NCBI GenBank assembly: GCA_039621445.1
Contig: CP154956.1
Coordinates: forward strand, 11,035,443-11,099,442
DNA from: Euglena gracilis
Taxonomy: Eukaryota > Euglenida > Euglenophyceae > Euglenales
Direction: 5' to 3'
DNA length: 64,000 nt
Made by a program: the position numbers and the translations under genes. This document shows, piece after piece, positions 30,401-36,163 of the stretch (position 1 is its first letter; the number at the start of each line of letters is the position of its first letter). Under the pieces are notes generated by a model. The model did not search any database and was not told the DNA's origin. It saw only the letters and a program-made list of their open reading frames with translations.

Positions 30401-31683
30401 ATTTTCATTTATAGCGTTTTCAAAATCCACCCAACTGCTGCCAGACTTTTTCAACCGCGGAAGTGCATCAATTTGCCCAGTTTTCCAGATTTCAATGTGT
30501 GCATGCAATTCGCTTCCAGCTTGTTGAATCGTCCCCCATCCGCCTGCTTTTTGTCATCAGCCCAAACCACAGCAGCCACCGCAGCCGAAGACCGTTGAAT
30601 TGCTGCGTGGAAGCAGCTCCAACTGGACCAGCGTGTGTCAGACGACTCCGAGATTTTTCCGCCGTGTCTGGGCCGACTACAAGAGTGGGCGGCGTTTGCC
30701 CCCCCCCCCCCCCGAGGGCAGGGCTGAACAGGACGTCAAAACCACATGGGTGGTGGGGGGGCGCCAAAAAGGAATTTCTCCGTTCTCTGTACCGCTGCTT
30801 ACCCTCTGAGCCTTTTGGGACCCGTGCCCTCTGTACTCGCTGATTTGTCTGGAGACAGTTTACCGGTGGACAACGGGCGGAACAGAATCCATGGACCCCA
30901 AAGGTGGGTCTCTGCGGGGGGGGGGGTGCATGGGCGCAGTGTGCGCGGGTTTGCGGTCTGTGGGGCGCTGGCCCCGTTGACCGGGGAGGGCCAGGAGCTG
31001 AAGGCCCATGAGGGCTCCGACGCCTCCGCCGACGAGGAGGCCCCCATCCGGCCGGGGCAACCGCGGCGGGGCCTGCGACACCAACCGCGTGTCAAAGCCG
31101 TGGCCAAAGAAACATGGGGGAGGGGGGTCTGCGCTGTACGTGAATCCCCCCAACCCTGTGGGTGGTGGGTGTGGGGTCGACCCCCCCCCCCACCACCAGG
31201 ATGGGGGTGGAGAGTGGTCGCTCCAGGCCCAGGCTTGTGCTTAGTCAGGTGCCTGCCCCACGGGGGGGGGTGCTAGGGGCAGGCAACCAACCCAAAGCAT
31301 CCGATTCCCCCCCCCAGGCACCCCCCTCCGACCCTGGCGCCGGGGTCCCGGAAACGGCCATTTTCAATGAAAATTTTCTGGGCCCCAGACCCCCCCCCCG
31401 GGGTGTGCCTGTTAAGGGCAGGCACCCTTTCACACCCCCTCCCCTCCGGTCGGTAAGCACTCGCATGACCAGGCCTTCCCGTACACCCCCAGGAGCCCCC
31501 CCCATCAAGGCTTCTCATCTGCCCCTGCTGGGGAGTCTTCCGAGCTGTGTGGAAGGCTGGTGTACCCTCCCCAGGTGGCCCCGGGCCCCGCCGCGGCGGC
31601 AGTCCAGCTCCAGCGGCGACGACAGCTCCTCCTCCGGCAGCCGCGACCGCCCGGCCCCGGCCACCGGCGCCGGGTGGATGTAG
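9235..31683 (+). CDS. SulP/SLC26-SULTR-like sulfate permease gene (spliced)
   Basis: This is the one clear host gene. It encodes a multi-pass anion transporter expected to import sulfate (or a related oxyanion) across a membrane. Exons run from an N-terminal cytosolic segment (9235) through the SulP signature ([21 protein letters not shown]), successive transmembrane exons ([71 protein letters not shown]) and a C-terminal STAS domain ([35 protein letters not shown]). The summed exons approach the usual 650-750 residues. Most introns have GC-AG borders, and they total about 20 kb, filled with MITEs and minisatellites. Exon borders are inferred from homology and phase, not from transcripts. Four junctions remain unresolved, so a decaying copy is not excluded. 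Confidence 0.85.
9825..10263. mobile_element. Foldback DNA element with 8-bp TSD
   Basis: A 439-bp element lies in SulP intron 1. Its terminal inverted repeats of about 100 bp begin GGTACTTATCTGTTATCGTA and include GGTTATGGTACGACACCC. It is flanked by the identical octamer CATAGTCC (9817-9824 and 10264-10271). The middle (about 9945-10150) is a tandem/palindromic array of GCGCTACATGGCCATGTAGC-type units. An 8-bp duplication suits hAT-like or some other cut-and-paste families. It encodes nothing. Confidence 0.85.
10264..10755. other. Intron DNA, nothing recognised
   Basis: Part of SulP intron 1. A short CATGACATTTTCCTCATGACATTTTCC repeat is at 10345-10385. There is no other feature. Confidence 0.4.
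10756..10960. mobile_element. piggyBac-like MITE, second copy
   Basis: The ends are CGTGACCCCCCCC and GGGGGTCACG. The right flank is TTAA (10961-10964); the left flank is TTGA (10752-10755), one mutation from TTAA. Inverted relative to the copy at 845-1027, and carrying the same TGTCCATGGGTCCA core. Confidence 0.75.
10961..11664. other. Intron DNA with GGCGCC palindromes
   Basis: Contains repeated CAAGACAGG/CAGACAGG motifs, GGCGCCGGGCGCC clusters (11085-11125 and 11215-11235), AATTAGGGGGG segments shared with 4545-4800, and a G-rich array at 11575-11620. No coding frame is credible. Confidence 0.45.
11665..12097. mobile_element. hAT-like MITE (CAGGGTTCGATATAAGGA ends)
   Basis: A 433-bp unit with inverted ends CAGGGTTCGATATAAGGA and TCCTTATATCGAACCCTG. 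It is flanked by CGTCCTAT (11657-11664) and CGTCCTTT (12098-12105), an 8-bp duplication with one mismatch. Inside, two inverted copies of a GTTTAGGTGGGGGGGG segment bracket A/T-rich filler. A lone left end of the same family (CAGGGTTCGATATGAGGA) is at 35039. Confidence 0.8.
12422..12485 (+). CDS. SulP exon 2 (start of TM1)
   Basis: Begins after the AG at 12420-12421 and reads [21 protein letters not shown], the hallmark entry into the first transmembrane helix of SulP transporters. The expected continuation is V-P-Q-G at 12681. The join works in frame only if the intron is read as TG...AG or shifted by one base, so this junction is unresolved. Confidence 0.75.
12681..12856 (+). CDS. SulP exon 3 (signature TM1-TM2)
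   Basis: Encodes [20 protein letters not shown] and then [20 protein letters not shown], the most conserved stretch of the SulP family. It contains the Gln in the substrate-binding loop and the GPVAVTS motif. It ends at CAG before GC (12857), phase 0. Confidence 0.9.
13221..13321 (+). CDS. SulP exon 4
   Basis: After GTGCAG it reads [20 protein letters not shown] and then a helix ending [11 protein letters not shown]. This matches the SulP segment where a short hydrophilic loop precedes the helix. It ends GG before GC (13322), phase 2, which joins in frame to the next exon. Confidence 0.85.
13524..13617 (+). CDS. SulP exon 5
   Basis: Starts after CAG at 13521-13523 and encodes [20 protein letters not shown] followed by CVIIGLG, a strongly conserved SulP helix. 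The 5' junction is in phase with a GC donor. The 3' border could not be settled: no donor matches the phase of the next exon cleanly. Confidence 0.85.
13909..14151. mobile_element. hAT-like MITE, GGCTTCTTTTTAAG family
   Basis: Inverted ends CAGGCTTCTTTTTAAG and CTTAAAAAGAAGCCTG enclose G/C homopolymer blocks, GGGTATACCTTTTCGGCGCG and GGGCCCGATTTTGG. The flanks are C-runs, so the duplication cannot be verified. The same family with clear duplications is at 24596-24856; a chimeric copy is at 15753-16053. This one sits in the SulP intron after exon 5. Confidence 0.75.
14264..14377 (+). CDS. SulP exon 6
   Basis: 38 codons in phase 0: [20 protein letters not shown], ending NSTTNITK before GC (14378). 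VKYIFG is the conserved SulP motif at the start of the extracellular-side loop. Several N-glycosylation sequons (NVT, NST, NIT) are visible. An upstream acceptor at 14243 is possible and would add QVWVCQ. Confidence 0.8.
14378..15412. other. SulP intron, poly-T/poly-A rich
   Basis: No gene. Contains a foldback around CAGTGCCTACTCCCC / GGGGGCACTG (14706-14745) and T/A runs at 14820-15180, where TTTTTTTAAAAAAAA palindromes abound. Confidence 0.5.
15413..15535 (+). CDS. SulP exon 7
   Basis: 41 codons in phase 0 after [27 protein letters not shown] and then [19 protein letters not shown], ending CAG before GT (15536). This is the variable loop that ends with the W preceding EFAMG in the next exon. 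Confidence 0.75.
15753..16053. mobile_element. Chimeric GGCTTCTTTTTAAG-family MITE
   Basis: The left end and core match 13909-14151. The right end is replaced by GGTTGGTAAAAAAAACCTG, an end also seen at 37350-37375. No duplication is visible. It lies in the 5-kb SulP intron 7. Confidence 0.6.
16310..16450 (+). repeat. GTGGTTCACNTGTGGACACC minisatellite
   Basis: Five tandem units of about 30 bp with variable A/T spacers. A second array of the same unit is at 20005-20106, 3.6 kb away in the same intron, suggesting a split or duplicated array. Confidence 0.85.
16958..17052 (+). repeat. GATGCTGGGC decamer array
   Basis: Seven or more copies of GATGCTGGGC, interrupted by a GTTCC-containing spacer. 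Repeated at 18745-18784. Confidence 0.85.
17200..17425 (+). repeat. TTTTGGGCATTTT-rich degenerate array
   Basis: Degenerate short repeats of TTTTGGGNCATTTT and TTTTTGTGGTCATTTT. No coding significance. Confidence 0.5.
17440..17865 (+). repeat. 18-bp minisatellite GATGCTGGACAAGATGCA
   Basis: More than 20 units of roughly 18 bp. Because the unit length is a multiple of three, all frames stay open and give spurious Asp/Met/Leu-rich or Cys/Ser-rich proteins; these are not genes. Confidence 0.9.
18085..18690 (+). repeat. AAAAGTGGTCAAAAAGCAGC minisatellite
   Basis: Roughly 30 copies of a ~20-bp unit with higher-order duplication: a block near 18205-18330 recurs near 18375-18500. It produces an artefactual Lys/Gln/Ser-rich frame. 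Confidence 0.9.
18840..19286. mobile_element. CAGGGGG...GCATTTTT element, copy 1
   Basis: A 447-bp unit with ends CAGGGGGGGGGGGGAAATGCG and CGCATTTCCCCCCCCCCTG. It is flanked by AAGTAC on both sides (18834-18839 and 19287-19292). The interior is a dense TTTTTGCGCATTTTT array and a conserved central part (GAAACGTACATTTTCCTCAT). Nearly identical to 39577-40067, 20 kb away. It has no ORF. Confidence 0.85.
19293..20587. other. SulP intron remainder, repeats only
   Basis: Contains a GGGGGTGGGGGTGGGGGTG run (19415-19455), the GGTGAACTTCACCGGTGAA motif (19616-19636), the split minisatellite at 20005-20106, and otherwise unique A/T-rich DNA. No gene is recognised. Confidence 0.5.
20588..20635 (+). 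CDS. SulP exon 8
   Basis: 16 codons, [16 protein letters not shown], following CGAACAG and ending before GC (20636) in phase 0. Corresponds to the conserved E-F-x-M-G helix start of SulP proteins. Confidence 0.8.
20835..20955 (+). CDS. SulP exon 9
   Basis: Begins after CAAG in phase 0: [20 protein letters not shown], then [28 protein letters not shown] is the conserved helix. The 3' border is unclear: GGTGAGAG offers an excellent GT donor, but the phase is one base off for the next exon, so the edge is given as approximate. Confidence 0.8.
20956..21592. other. SulP intron 9
   Basis: Contains a foldback-like AGGTGCCTGCTATGGGCAGGTGCC at 21185-21215. A related GGTGCCTGCCC...GGGGCAGGCA arrangement is at 31248-31425. 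No gene. Confidence 0.4.
21593..21757 (+). CDS. SulP exon 10
   Basis: Encodes [20 protein letters not shown] and then a helix ending [25 protein letters not shown] and ESISIAR are diagnostic SulP motifs. It ends AACAG before GC (21758), phase 2, which joins in frame to exon 11. Confidence 0.9.
21829..22050. mobile_element. MITE of the CAGGGTTTTTTTAA family, no clear duplication
   Basis: The left end is CAGAGGGTTTTTTTTAG. The body has GGTGGGTCCGGCCGAGCC and GGGATATACTTTTCGGCGCC, the core shared with 32401-32646 and 37061-37326. The right end fades near GGTGGACCCCTG. It lies in SulP intron 10. Confidence 0.55.
22299..22432. mobile_element. hAT-like MITE with GCCACTTT duplication
   Basis: A 134-bp unit starts CAGGGTTTTTTTTAATCTTG and ends GTCTTAAAAAACCCCTG. 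It is flanked by identical GCCACTTT octamers (22291-22298 and 22433-22440). It is the shortest clean member of the family and sits in SulP intron 10. Confidence 0.85.
22570..22657 (+). CDS. SulP exon 11
   Basis: Starts after GATGAG (phase 2) and reads [20 protein letters not shown] and then GLGIANIVG, ending before GC (22658). N-G-Y-x-L and G-L-G-I-A-N are conserved SulP motifs. Confidence 0.85.
22952..23033 (+). CDS. SulP exon 12
   Basis: Phase 0 after [27 protein letters not shown], then [20 protein letters not shown] is one of the strongest SulP signatures. It ends G before GC (23034), phase 1. Confidence 0.92.
23213..23310 (+). repeat. ATCACGAATA tandem repeat
   Basis: About eight ATCACGAATA-like units. 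A second short array of the same unit is at 24119-24172, and the pair flanks about 800 bp. A relative (AAAATCACG) is at 32150-32185. Confidence 0.75.
23520..23790 (+). repeat. GGCCAAAAATGGCCAAAA degenerate array
   Basis: Degenerate repeats of TGGCCAAAAATG. They yield spurious Lys-rich (+) and Phe/Trp-rich (-) frames. The + frame 23384-23520, just upstream, starts [14 protein letters not shown] and runs into the array; it is probably not a gene. Confidence 0.65.
23800..24118. repeat. Foldback segments with GGCGGTCCTTAAG motif
   Basis: GGATTGGAATGCCTCC at 23890-23908 is mirrored at 23920-23938. CAGGGCG-TTGCTTAAG at about 23961-23979 is mirrored by CTTAAGGACCGCCCTGC at 24044-24062. The latter motif recurs at 29615-29670 and 29885-29930. 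Confidence 0.5.
24327..24389 (+). CDS. SulP exon 13
   Basis: Phase 1 after [27 protein letters not shown], a hydrophobic helix. It ends G before GC (24390). Both junctions keep the frame, and the position between S-Q-L-A and N-A-M-A-A is right for the penultimate helix pair. Confidence 0.75.
24596..24856. mobile_element. hAT-like MITE with GAGTGAAG duplication
   Basis: A 261-bp unit with perfect 16-bp ends CAGGCTTCTTTTTAAG / CTTAAAAAGAAGCCTG and identical flanks GAGTGAAG (24588-24595 and 24857-24864). The core matches 13909-14151. It lies in SulP intron 13. Confidence 0.9.
25156..25280. mobile_element. CGGTCRCAGGTTGCAGG family MITE, left-truncated
   Basis: Carries CATTTACGACCACCCCCC, two direct CGGTCGCAGGTTGCAGG units and GGTCGTACGAC. 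It lacks the outer left end seen in full copies at 26717, 33956, 35901 and 39155. Confidence 0.65.
25324..25516 (+). CDS. SulP exon 14
   Basis: Reads [20 protein letters not shown] and then [36 protein letters not shown] and K-x-D-x-L-V are conserved. The 3' end is best placed before GT at 25517 (phase 2), but this adds three residues relative to most homologues. Confidence 0.9.
26080..26140 (+). CDS. SulP exon 15 (last helix)
   Basis: Phase 2 after [26 protein letters not shown], ending CAG before a good GT donor (GTGCGG). This is the last transmembrane helix before the cytosolic STAS domain. Confidence 0.88.
26261..26565. mobile_element. TA-flanked MITE with CTGTCAGGGTCCC repeats
   Basis: Inverted ends CCTACCCCCGGGAAACTGTC and GACAGTTTCCCGG...GGGTAGG, flanked by TA (26259-26260 and 26566-26567). 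The interior is a tandem array of GAAACTGTCAGGGTCCC and GGCCAACCTGTCAGTATAGG units. Related half-units are at 33617-33680. Confidence 0.7.
26717..26848. mobile_element. TA-flanked MITE, TAGTCGTAYGACC family
   Basis: A C-run then TAGTCGTACGACCACCCC opens it. It closes with GGTCATATGACTAG and a G-run. TA flanks are at 26715-26716 and 26849-26850. Two direct CGGTCACAGGTTGCAGG units lie inside. Other copies are listed separately. Confidence 0.8.
27218..27271 (+). CDS. SulP exon 16 (linker to STAS)
   Basis: After CTCACAG in phase 0: [18 protein letters not shown], ending before GC (27272). P-G-T-x-V-Y-R is the conserved SulP linker just before the STAS domain. Confidence 0.85.
27627..27711 (+). 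CDS. SulP exon 17 (STAS strand 1-helix)
   Basis: Begins after CTGAAG or [29 protein letters not shown] and then FANINPL, ending C before GC (27712), phase 1. [10 protein letters not shown] is the typical STAS opening. The frame after 27712 degenerates, which supports the border. Confidence 0.88.
27767..28107. mobile_element. Diverged MITE of the CTTGTCTAAGCACCACC family
   Basis: A decayed copy of 36484-36881. It shares TTGTCTGAGCACCACCCC, GGTTCTTACCCAT, the A/T-rich TTTCTCAAAAAGTTC-like segment and the closing GTGCTAAGGCAAGGGGG. It lies in the intron immediately after exon 17. Confidence 0.65.
28155..28250 (-). repeat. Diverged copy of the 1199/2127 direct repeat
   Basis: Read on the - strand it matches the 185-bp repeat at 1199-1381 (CTTGTC...TATGACC...CTGACTTC, CTGGCCCAGTTTG). 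Shorter and more diverged than the other two. Confidence 0.7.
28367..28467 (+). CDS. SulP exon 18 (STAS core)
   Basis: Phase 1 after [26 protein letters not shown] and then [13 protein letters not shown], ending CAG before GC (28468). L-D-M-S-x-V-x-x-V-D is the STAS phosphate-binding-like loop and strand. Confidence 0.9.
28610..28800. mobile_element. CAGGGG/CTTAAAACCCCTG family MITE, left end lost
   Basis: The core GGTGGGTCCGAGCCCC, GGGATATACTTTTCGG and right end GGTCTTAAAACCCCTG match the hAT-like family. The left end is CTTGGACCCCCGGG without CAGG. In a SulP intron. Confidence 0.6.
28860..29270. repeat. Inverted/duplicated GGTAGGGGGAGGGTCCCCCC repeats
   Basis: GAGGTAGG...GGGTCCCCCCTGGTTTCGGAAGGGG (28861-28915) recurs at 29200-29245. 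CCAGGGTTGTATGGGAA (28831-28847) is mirrored by TTCCCATACAACCCTGG (29259-29275), so 28831-29275 forms a foldback unit. No gene. Confidence 0.6.
29394..29510 (+). CDS. SulP exon 19 (STAS)
   Basis: 39 codons in phase 0 after [28 protein letters not shown] and then [28 protein letters not shown] and V-L-V-x-P-x-K-Q-V match the STAS second half. It ends before GC (29511). Confidence 0.88.
30203..30291 (+). CDS. SulP exon 20 (end of STAS)
   Basis: Reads [20 protein letters not shown] and then [10 protein letters not shown], the conserved STAS C-terminal helix. No AG is found immediately upstream (T-run then CTGCCATTTGG), so the acceptor is unresolved or the site is mutated. The 3' edge is approximate. 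Confidence 0.85.
30585..30690 (+). CDS. Possible SulP C-terminal exon
   Basis: After CCGCAG a frame reads [20 protein letters not shown] and then [14 protein letters not shown]. It is protein-like, with a balanced composition between repeats, and would fit a cytosolic tail. No family motif is available; assignment to the gene is by position. Confidence 0.35.
30960..31085 (+). CDS. Possible SulP C-terminal acidic exon
   Basis: A GC-rich segment reading [20 protein letters not shown], an acidic then basic tail-like sequence. Borders are not resolved, and noncoding GC-rich DNA is possible. Confidence 0.3.
31573..31683 (+). CDS. Possible SulP terminal exon with stop
   Basis: Frame ...[20 protein letters not shown] then APATGAGWM and a TAG at 31681-31683. 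A Ser-rich acidic tail is a plausible end for a plant-type SulP. The segment is GC-rich and free of G/C homopolymers, like the confirmed exons. Assignment is positional only. Confidence 0.35.
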   Translation, partial: RWPRAPPRRQSSSSGDDSSSSGSRDRPAPATGAGWM

Positions 31684-31699
31684 GCGGGGCGCCTGGGTG

Positions 31700-32400
31700 T
31701 GATGCATCGTCGAGCCGCCCCTGATGCGGCCTGGGCCGGGCTTGGCCGCGGCGTGGGGTGTGTGGCGTGGTGTGGGTCTCAGGGTCTGGGGTCCGGCGTT
31801 GGTCTCTAATGTGGTTTAGTGGTGTGAGTCTGGTGTTGGTCTCTGATGTGGTTGAGGGGTTGAGGGCTTCAATGCGTGCATTTCTTTGAAGTGGCAAATT
31901 TCGCATTAATTTTTGTGTGTTCGTTTGCGCAAAGGAACAAGCCAACTCCACGCCAAGTGCGAGCTCTGCCACCTGAGTTCCCGGTTGGGAATTTCACCGA
32001 GAGTCCCAATTAATGTTTTGAGGCCGGCTGATAATGATTCCACGTGCCTCCATACCTGACGACCTGTCGGGAGGTTGTTATCAGAGTCAAAAGAATAACG
32101 TTCCAGCAAAAATCCCAAAATCGCTGGGAAAAAAAACACAAAAAAATGCAAATTTTGCGAAAATCACGAAAATCACGAAAAACACACACGTTTGTGTTCC
32201 CTCCCTGCACTTATTCAAGAACACAAAGAAGGGGAGAAATCAACAAGATAAATCCCCCCACCTTGTCCCAAGCCCTGCCCAGCAAGTGGGTCCCGTGTCG
32301 GTTCCGAGCCTGTCCCTTTTTCCCGCTGATTTCTGGTGTCTGTTCCCTGCTTCCTCCACCCGGCCTCCATCTGCGTCCCCTCTCCCCTTGCCGTTGGGGG
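31700..32400. other. Intergenic, nothing recognised
   Basis: Contains a GTGTGGTGTGGGTCTCAGGG / GGTCTCTAATGTGGTTTAGTGG pair of related direct repeats (31770-31860). No gene recognised. Confidence 0.4.
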
Positions 32401-32646
32401 CAGGGGTTTTTTTTGGGGGGGTCCTGGACCCCCCGGGGGGGGGGAAGGGTGGGTGGGTCTGGCCGAGCCCCCCCCCCCCGGGGGGTCCCCCAGAGGGGGG
32501 GTGGATAGACTTTTTGAATTTTTTTAAAAAAGGTGTTATTTTTAGCATTTTCGCGATTTTTTGTCCTTTTTGGGGAAAGGTGGGTTGGGTCCCCCGGGAC
32601 CCCGCCCCCAGGTGGGGGGACCCCCCCCGGGTCTTAACACACCGTG
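32401..32646. mobile_element. hAT-like MITE with GTTGGGGG duplication
   Basis: A 246-bp unit starts CAGGGGTTTTTTTTGG, carries GGTGGGTCTGGCCGAGCC, and ends GGTCTTAACACACCGTG. It is flanked by GTTGGGGG on both sides (32393-32400 and 32647-32654). The right terminus is mutated relative to CCCCTG. Confidence 0.8.
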
Positions 32647-33150
32647 GTTGGGGGCAACGAAGGGGGGCGGTGTGGGAGCGCAGTTGAAGGCTGGCCGGAC
32701 CGGCACGCCTGGCCCCCAGTGGGCAGTGCTTGCTGTCGCCACTGGCTGCTTTTTTTTCTCGTGTGGTCTCCAGGTGCTGCGCGGGCTAACCCCCACCGCG
32801 GCCCCGCTCTGTCAGACCATTATCGCTTATCGCTGTGCTTTTTTTTGGGTTCCAGTTCTGGGAGTTTTGTTTCCAACCGGCAAGGTTGTTGGGTTGATGT
32901 CTTTTTTCCTGCTGTGGAAATGGCTGCAGTCAAAATTCAGGCATTTTATTGTTTTATTTCATTATTTCGTTCCATTTATTATTATACGTTTATATTATAT
33001 TTTTATATTTATATATTTTTTATTTGTATTTCCAAACATAAGCCAAAATTTCTGGTCTAAAATGATAAAGCGTCGTTGCACAGATTTTTTCCCTTCAGCC
33101 CAATTCCAGAAGTTTCTTACCTCTTCCCAATAACAAATATGAATACTTCA
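32647..33150 (+). other. Possible hydrophobic exon of an unrecognised gene
   Basis: Between 32680 and 32850 one frame reads GPQWAVLAVATGCFFFSCGL and then QVLRGLTPTAAPLCQTIIAY, resembling a membrane segment. It is flanked by A/T-rich DNA. It could be an exon of a downstream transporter-like gene, but no family could be named and the frame runs on into low-complexity sequence. Confidence 0.25.
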
Positions 33151-33400
33151 GGCCCCGGGTTTTTTTTAAGACCGGGGGGCTCACCCACCCACCCCCTTTG
33201 GGGGGGTCCGTCCCGGAGGACCCAACCCACTTTCCCCCTGAAAAGGCCAAAAAATCGCGCTTAGTGCTAAAAATAGTAAATTACCCTTTTAAAAAATTTT
33301 CCACGCCTTTTTCGGCATTTTTCGGCGCCTTTGGCGCCGAAAAGTAGACCCAACCCCCTCACCTGGGGTTGGTGGCCCACCACCCTACCCCTGGGGGTCC
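33150..33400. mobile_element. MITE of the TTTTTTAAGACC family, inverted orientation
   Basis: Starts CAGGCCCCGGGTTTTTTTTAAGACC. The body carries GGCGCCTTTGGCGCCGAAAAG, and the unit closes near GGGGGTCCAAGACTAAAAAG. No duplication was found. Confidence 0.55.
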
Positions 33401-33955
33401 AAGACTAAAAAGACAACAAGCAAGCCCCTGTTCAGACGCCTCTGTACAGCTGGGCCACGCAATCCAGCATCGTCCCCCTGCTACTGTTGTTTGCAGTGCT
33501 GTTGTTTTGTGCTGTTTACGTTTTGTCACCCACCCACCGCCAGCCACATCCAGGGCTGAACACAAGCTGGAAACTGCATGGTTGGTGGGTGGGGTCCCCT
33601 CTGGGCCCACCCTCTTTCTGGGAAACTGTCATCCCAAGAATCTGTCAGGGTCTTTGCCAACCGACAAGTTGTCAGGTGTACGATTTTGAATGTCTTTTTC
33701 TCCCCCCCCACCAGGGGTTCCTGACTAGCCCTGTCCCGCTGTCTTCTGACCCAAAGTGGTGGTGTCTACACAGCGTCGACCCGTTCAGGTGGCTGGCTCC
33801 AGAGAGGAAGAGGTTGCATATGATCCCTTCACCGTTTCTCTCTCCAAAAGTGATCATTGGAGAAAGAAGGAAGTGGGTGTTGGATTTGGGGTTGGGAATT
33901 TCTTTGTGGAATGTTTTTGGGGGGGTCCCCCTGAAGCCTCCAATTTTTTCCATTA

Positions 33956-34090
33956 CCCCCCCCTCCCTAGTCGTATGACCACCCGTCATTTATGACCACC
34001 CCCCGGTCACAGGTTGCAGGTCATGGGGGTGTTATGACCCCCCCCCGGTCACAGGTTGCAGGAACCCGGTCATACGACTAGGGGGGGGGG
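33956..34090. mobile_element. TA-flanked MITE, TAGTCGTAYGACC family
   Basis: Same structure as 26717-26848; TA flanks at 33954-33955 and 34091-34092. Confidence 0.8.
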
Positions 34091-34092
34091 TA

Positions 34093-35530
34093 ATTTTCTC
34101 TCCCCTCCCCCGGAAAGTCCGGTGGAAAGAGCTTGGGCTTCAAAAATTGTGTTTACTTTTTTTTTTTGCCAGAAAGGAACTTTTTTTGACAAAAAACACT
34201 GTTTTCTGTGCACAAAGCACAGGAGAACACAATGTTTGATAAGGTTGCTCCAGAAAGTTCCATGCCATATCACGAGCAAGGAAAAACTTCACCACCGAAC
34301 GAAAATTATTTGTCCAAAGTCAGTGCAACAGGAATTCCAAACTGTTTTTCTGGATGCAGGAGATGCAGAGGAGGGATTGGCATGATTGGATTCAACGTGA
34401 ACCAGCCAGATGTGGTTTTTTGCTTTTCTCTCCTTACCAACCAGATTTTCTGTGGGGGAAGGAATTTGACTGAAAGACCTGTGCGAAAAGCTGCAAATGC
34501 ATCGATTTCAACACCGGCAAGCAACCCCCCCATTTTAAGTGTATGGGGGGTGTACATTATTGGACCATGGTATCGGACCCTCAGGGGTGTGGGTCGGACC
34601 CTCATTTGGGCACTACCCGAGGGCGGTTCAGTGTAAAGTGGCTTTTTTTGCTTTGGGGGGGGGGGCACTTGTTTAGATTTCATTTTCGGACTTTCGGGGG
34701 TGTGACGTTTATTTGGGCGCTGCGCACTCAATTGGGAGGGGGGGTTACCTGCACCTTCCTCGCCCCGAAATCCGTATTCCCCACCACTCTCACCGTAACC
34801 CACCGCGTGGTTCCCCGGGTTGAAGGTTTGGATTTGTATCCGGCGGGGCTCTCCATCCAGCCTCCATTCTGTGTCCCTTCTGCCTTCCTGTCCAGCCCAG
34901 GTCCCTTTGCAGCCCAAGTGGTTCAGGCTTGATGTTTGAAAGAGCACCGGAGGGGGGGGGCAGGCAAGCCTCTGGCTGGTTTTCAACTGGGTGGCAGGGA
35001 TTGCTCAAGCTGGGCGGGGGGGGGGTCCAGCAGGGTTCGATATGAGGAGGGTGTACAGGGTTTAGGTGGCATTTTTTAGTTTTTTTTTTCAAGTGTTTCA
35101 CCCCGTAATTTTTGCCAAGGTTTCGAACCTGGCTGGCTTTTTTTTTCTGCTTATTTTTGGGGTGACAGCTGGGTTCAGCCTGGTAGCCAATGGAACCCAC
35201 CCCACTACACCCTGAAACCCCAATGGGTGGGGTCCAGCACTTGCACCCCCTCCCCCCAAGGGTGTTGCAGAAATTCTTGTCTTTCGTGTTGCTTGTTGTT
35301 TCGTGGGTGGCCCGCCATGCCCAATGAACAGGGGGTCCCATGCCCAATGGACCGTCTAGTTTATCACCTTGCTGATACTGAATACGGAATACCAACACCA
35401 CCCCCCCACAACATACCAATACCCATACCCACACAACCCCTCCAGACCGTCTGAATTGTCACTTTAGTGTGCATTCATTGGTTTGGGGGGGGGGGGCTGT
35501 ATGCTCTGACTTTCCGGTTTCGTCGTGGCA
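34093..35530. other. No recognised gene
   Basis: Contains GGGTGTGGGTCGGACCCTCATTTGGGC direct repeats (34580-34720) and a lone left end of the 11665-12097 MITE family at 35039 (CAGGGTTCGATATGAGGA). Several frames of 60-220 codons exist but look like composition artefacts. Confidence 0.4.
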
Positions 35531-35790
35531 CCAACCAAGGTCGCCTGCGGCGGTTTTCCTTTCGAGCCCCCTGGCCCGCACACCGCGGCCTGCACCCCCG
35601 GCTCAGCCGCTGGGGTCGGGGGCGGGGGCGGGGCTGCCGCTCAACCCACCGTTGCCTCGCCCGATGCTTGTTTCTTTGTGGCCGAGGCAGCGCCAGGGCC
35701 CCTGCCTGGCGCTTTGGCCAGCGAGGCATTTCCGACCCAGATGACGCTGACCCCAACACTGGTTTCCAGAAATGGACCCCCAAAATAAGC
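35530..35790 (+). other. GC-rich island, candidate exon
   Basis: A 260-bp segment of even, high GC without homopolymers, open in more than one frame (for example VASPDACFFVAEAAPGPLPG). Its composition resembles the confirmed SulP exons. No domain recognised. Confidence 0.25.
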
Positions 35791-35900
35791 CTGGGAGATT
35801 TGATTTGGGGAGGGGTTCATGGTCGAAGCTCCGGAATGCATAACCTGGGTTCGACCACCAGTGGATATATTGTGCTGACCACATTTCCTTTTTTTTGCTA

Positions 35901-36161
35901 CCCCCCCCCCTAGTCGTATGACCACCCCTCATTTATGACCACCCCCCCGGTCACAGGTTGCAGGTTATGGGGGTGTTATGACCACCCCCCCCCCCGGTCA
36001 CAGGTTGCAGGTTGCGAAAAATTTAACACCACCTTACCTACAACCGCCGCCTCGTTTATGACCACCCCCCGGTCACAGGTTGCAGGTTATGGGGGTGTTA
36101 TGACCACCCCCCCCCCCGGTCACAGGTTGCAGGAACCTGGTCATACGACTAGGGGGGGGGG
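35901..36161. mobile_element. TA-flanked MITE, tandem-core copy
   Basis: The outer ends match the TAGTCGTAYGACC family (TA at 35899-35900 and 36162-36163), but the core is duplicated: two complete CGGTCACAGGTTGCAGG blocks are separated by AAAATTTAACACCACC. This shows internal amplification within one insertion. Confidence 0.8.
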
Positions 36162-36163
36162 TA

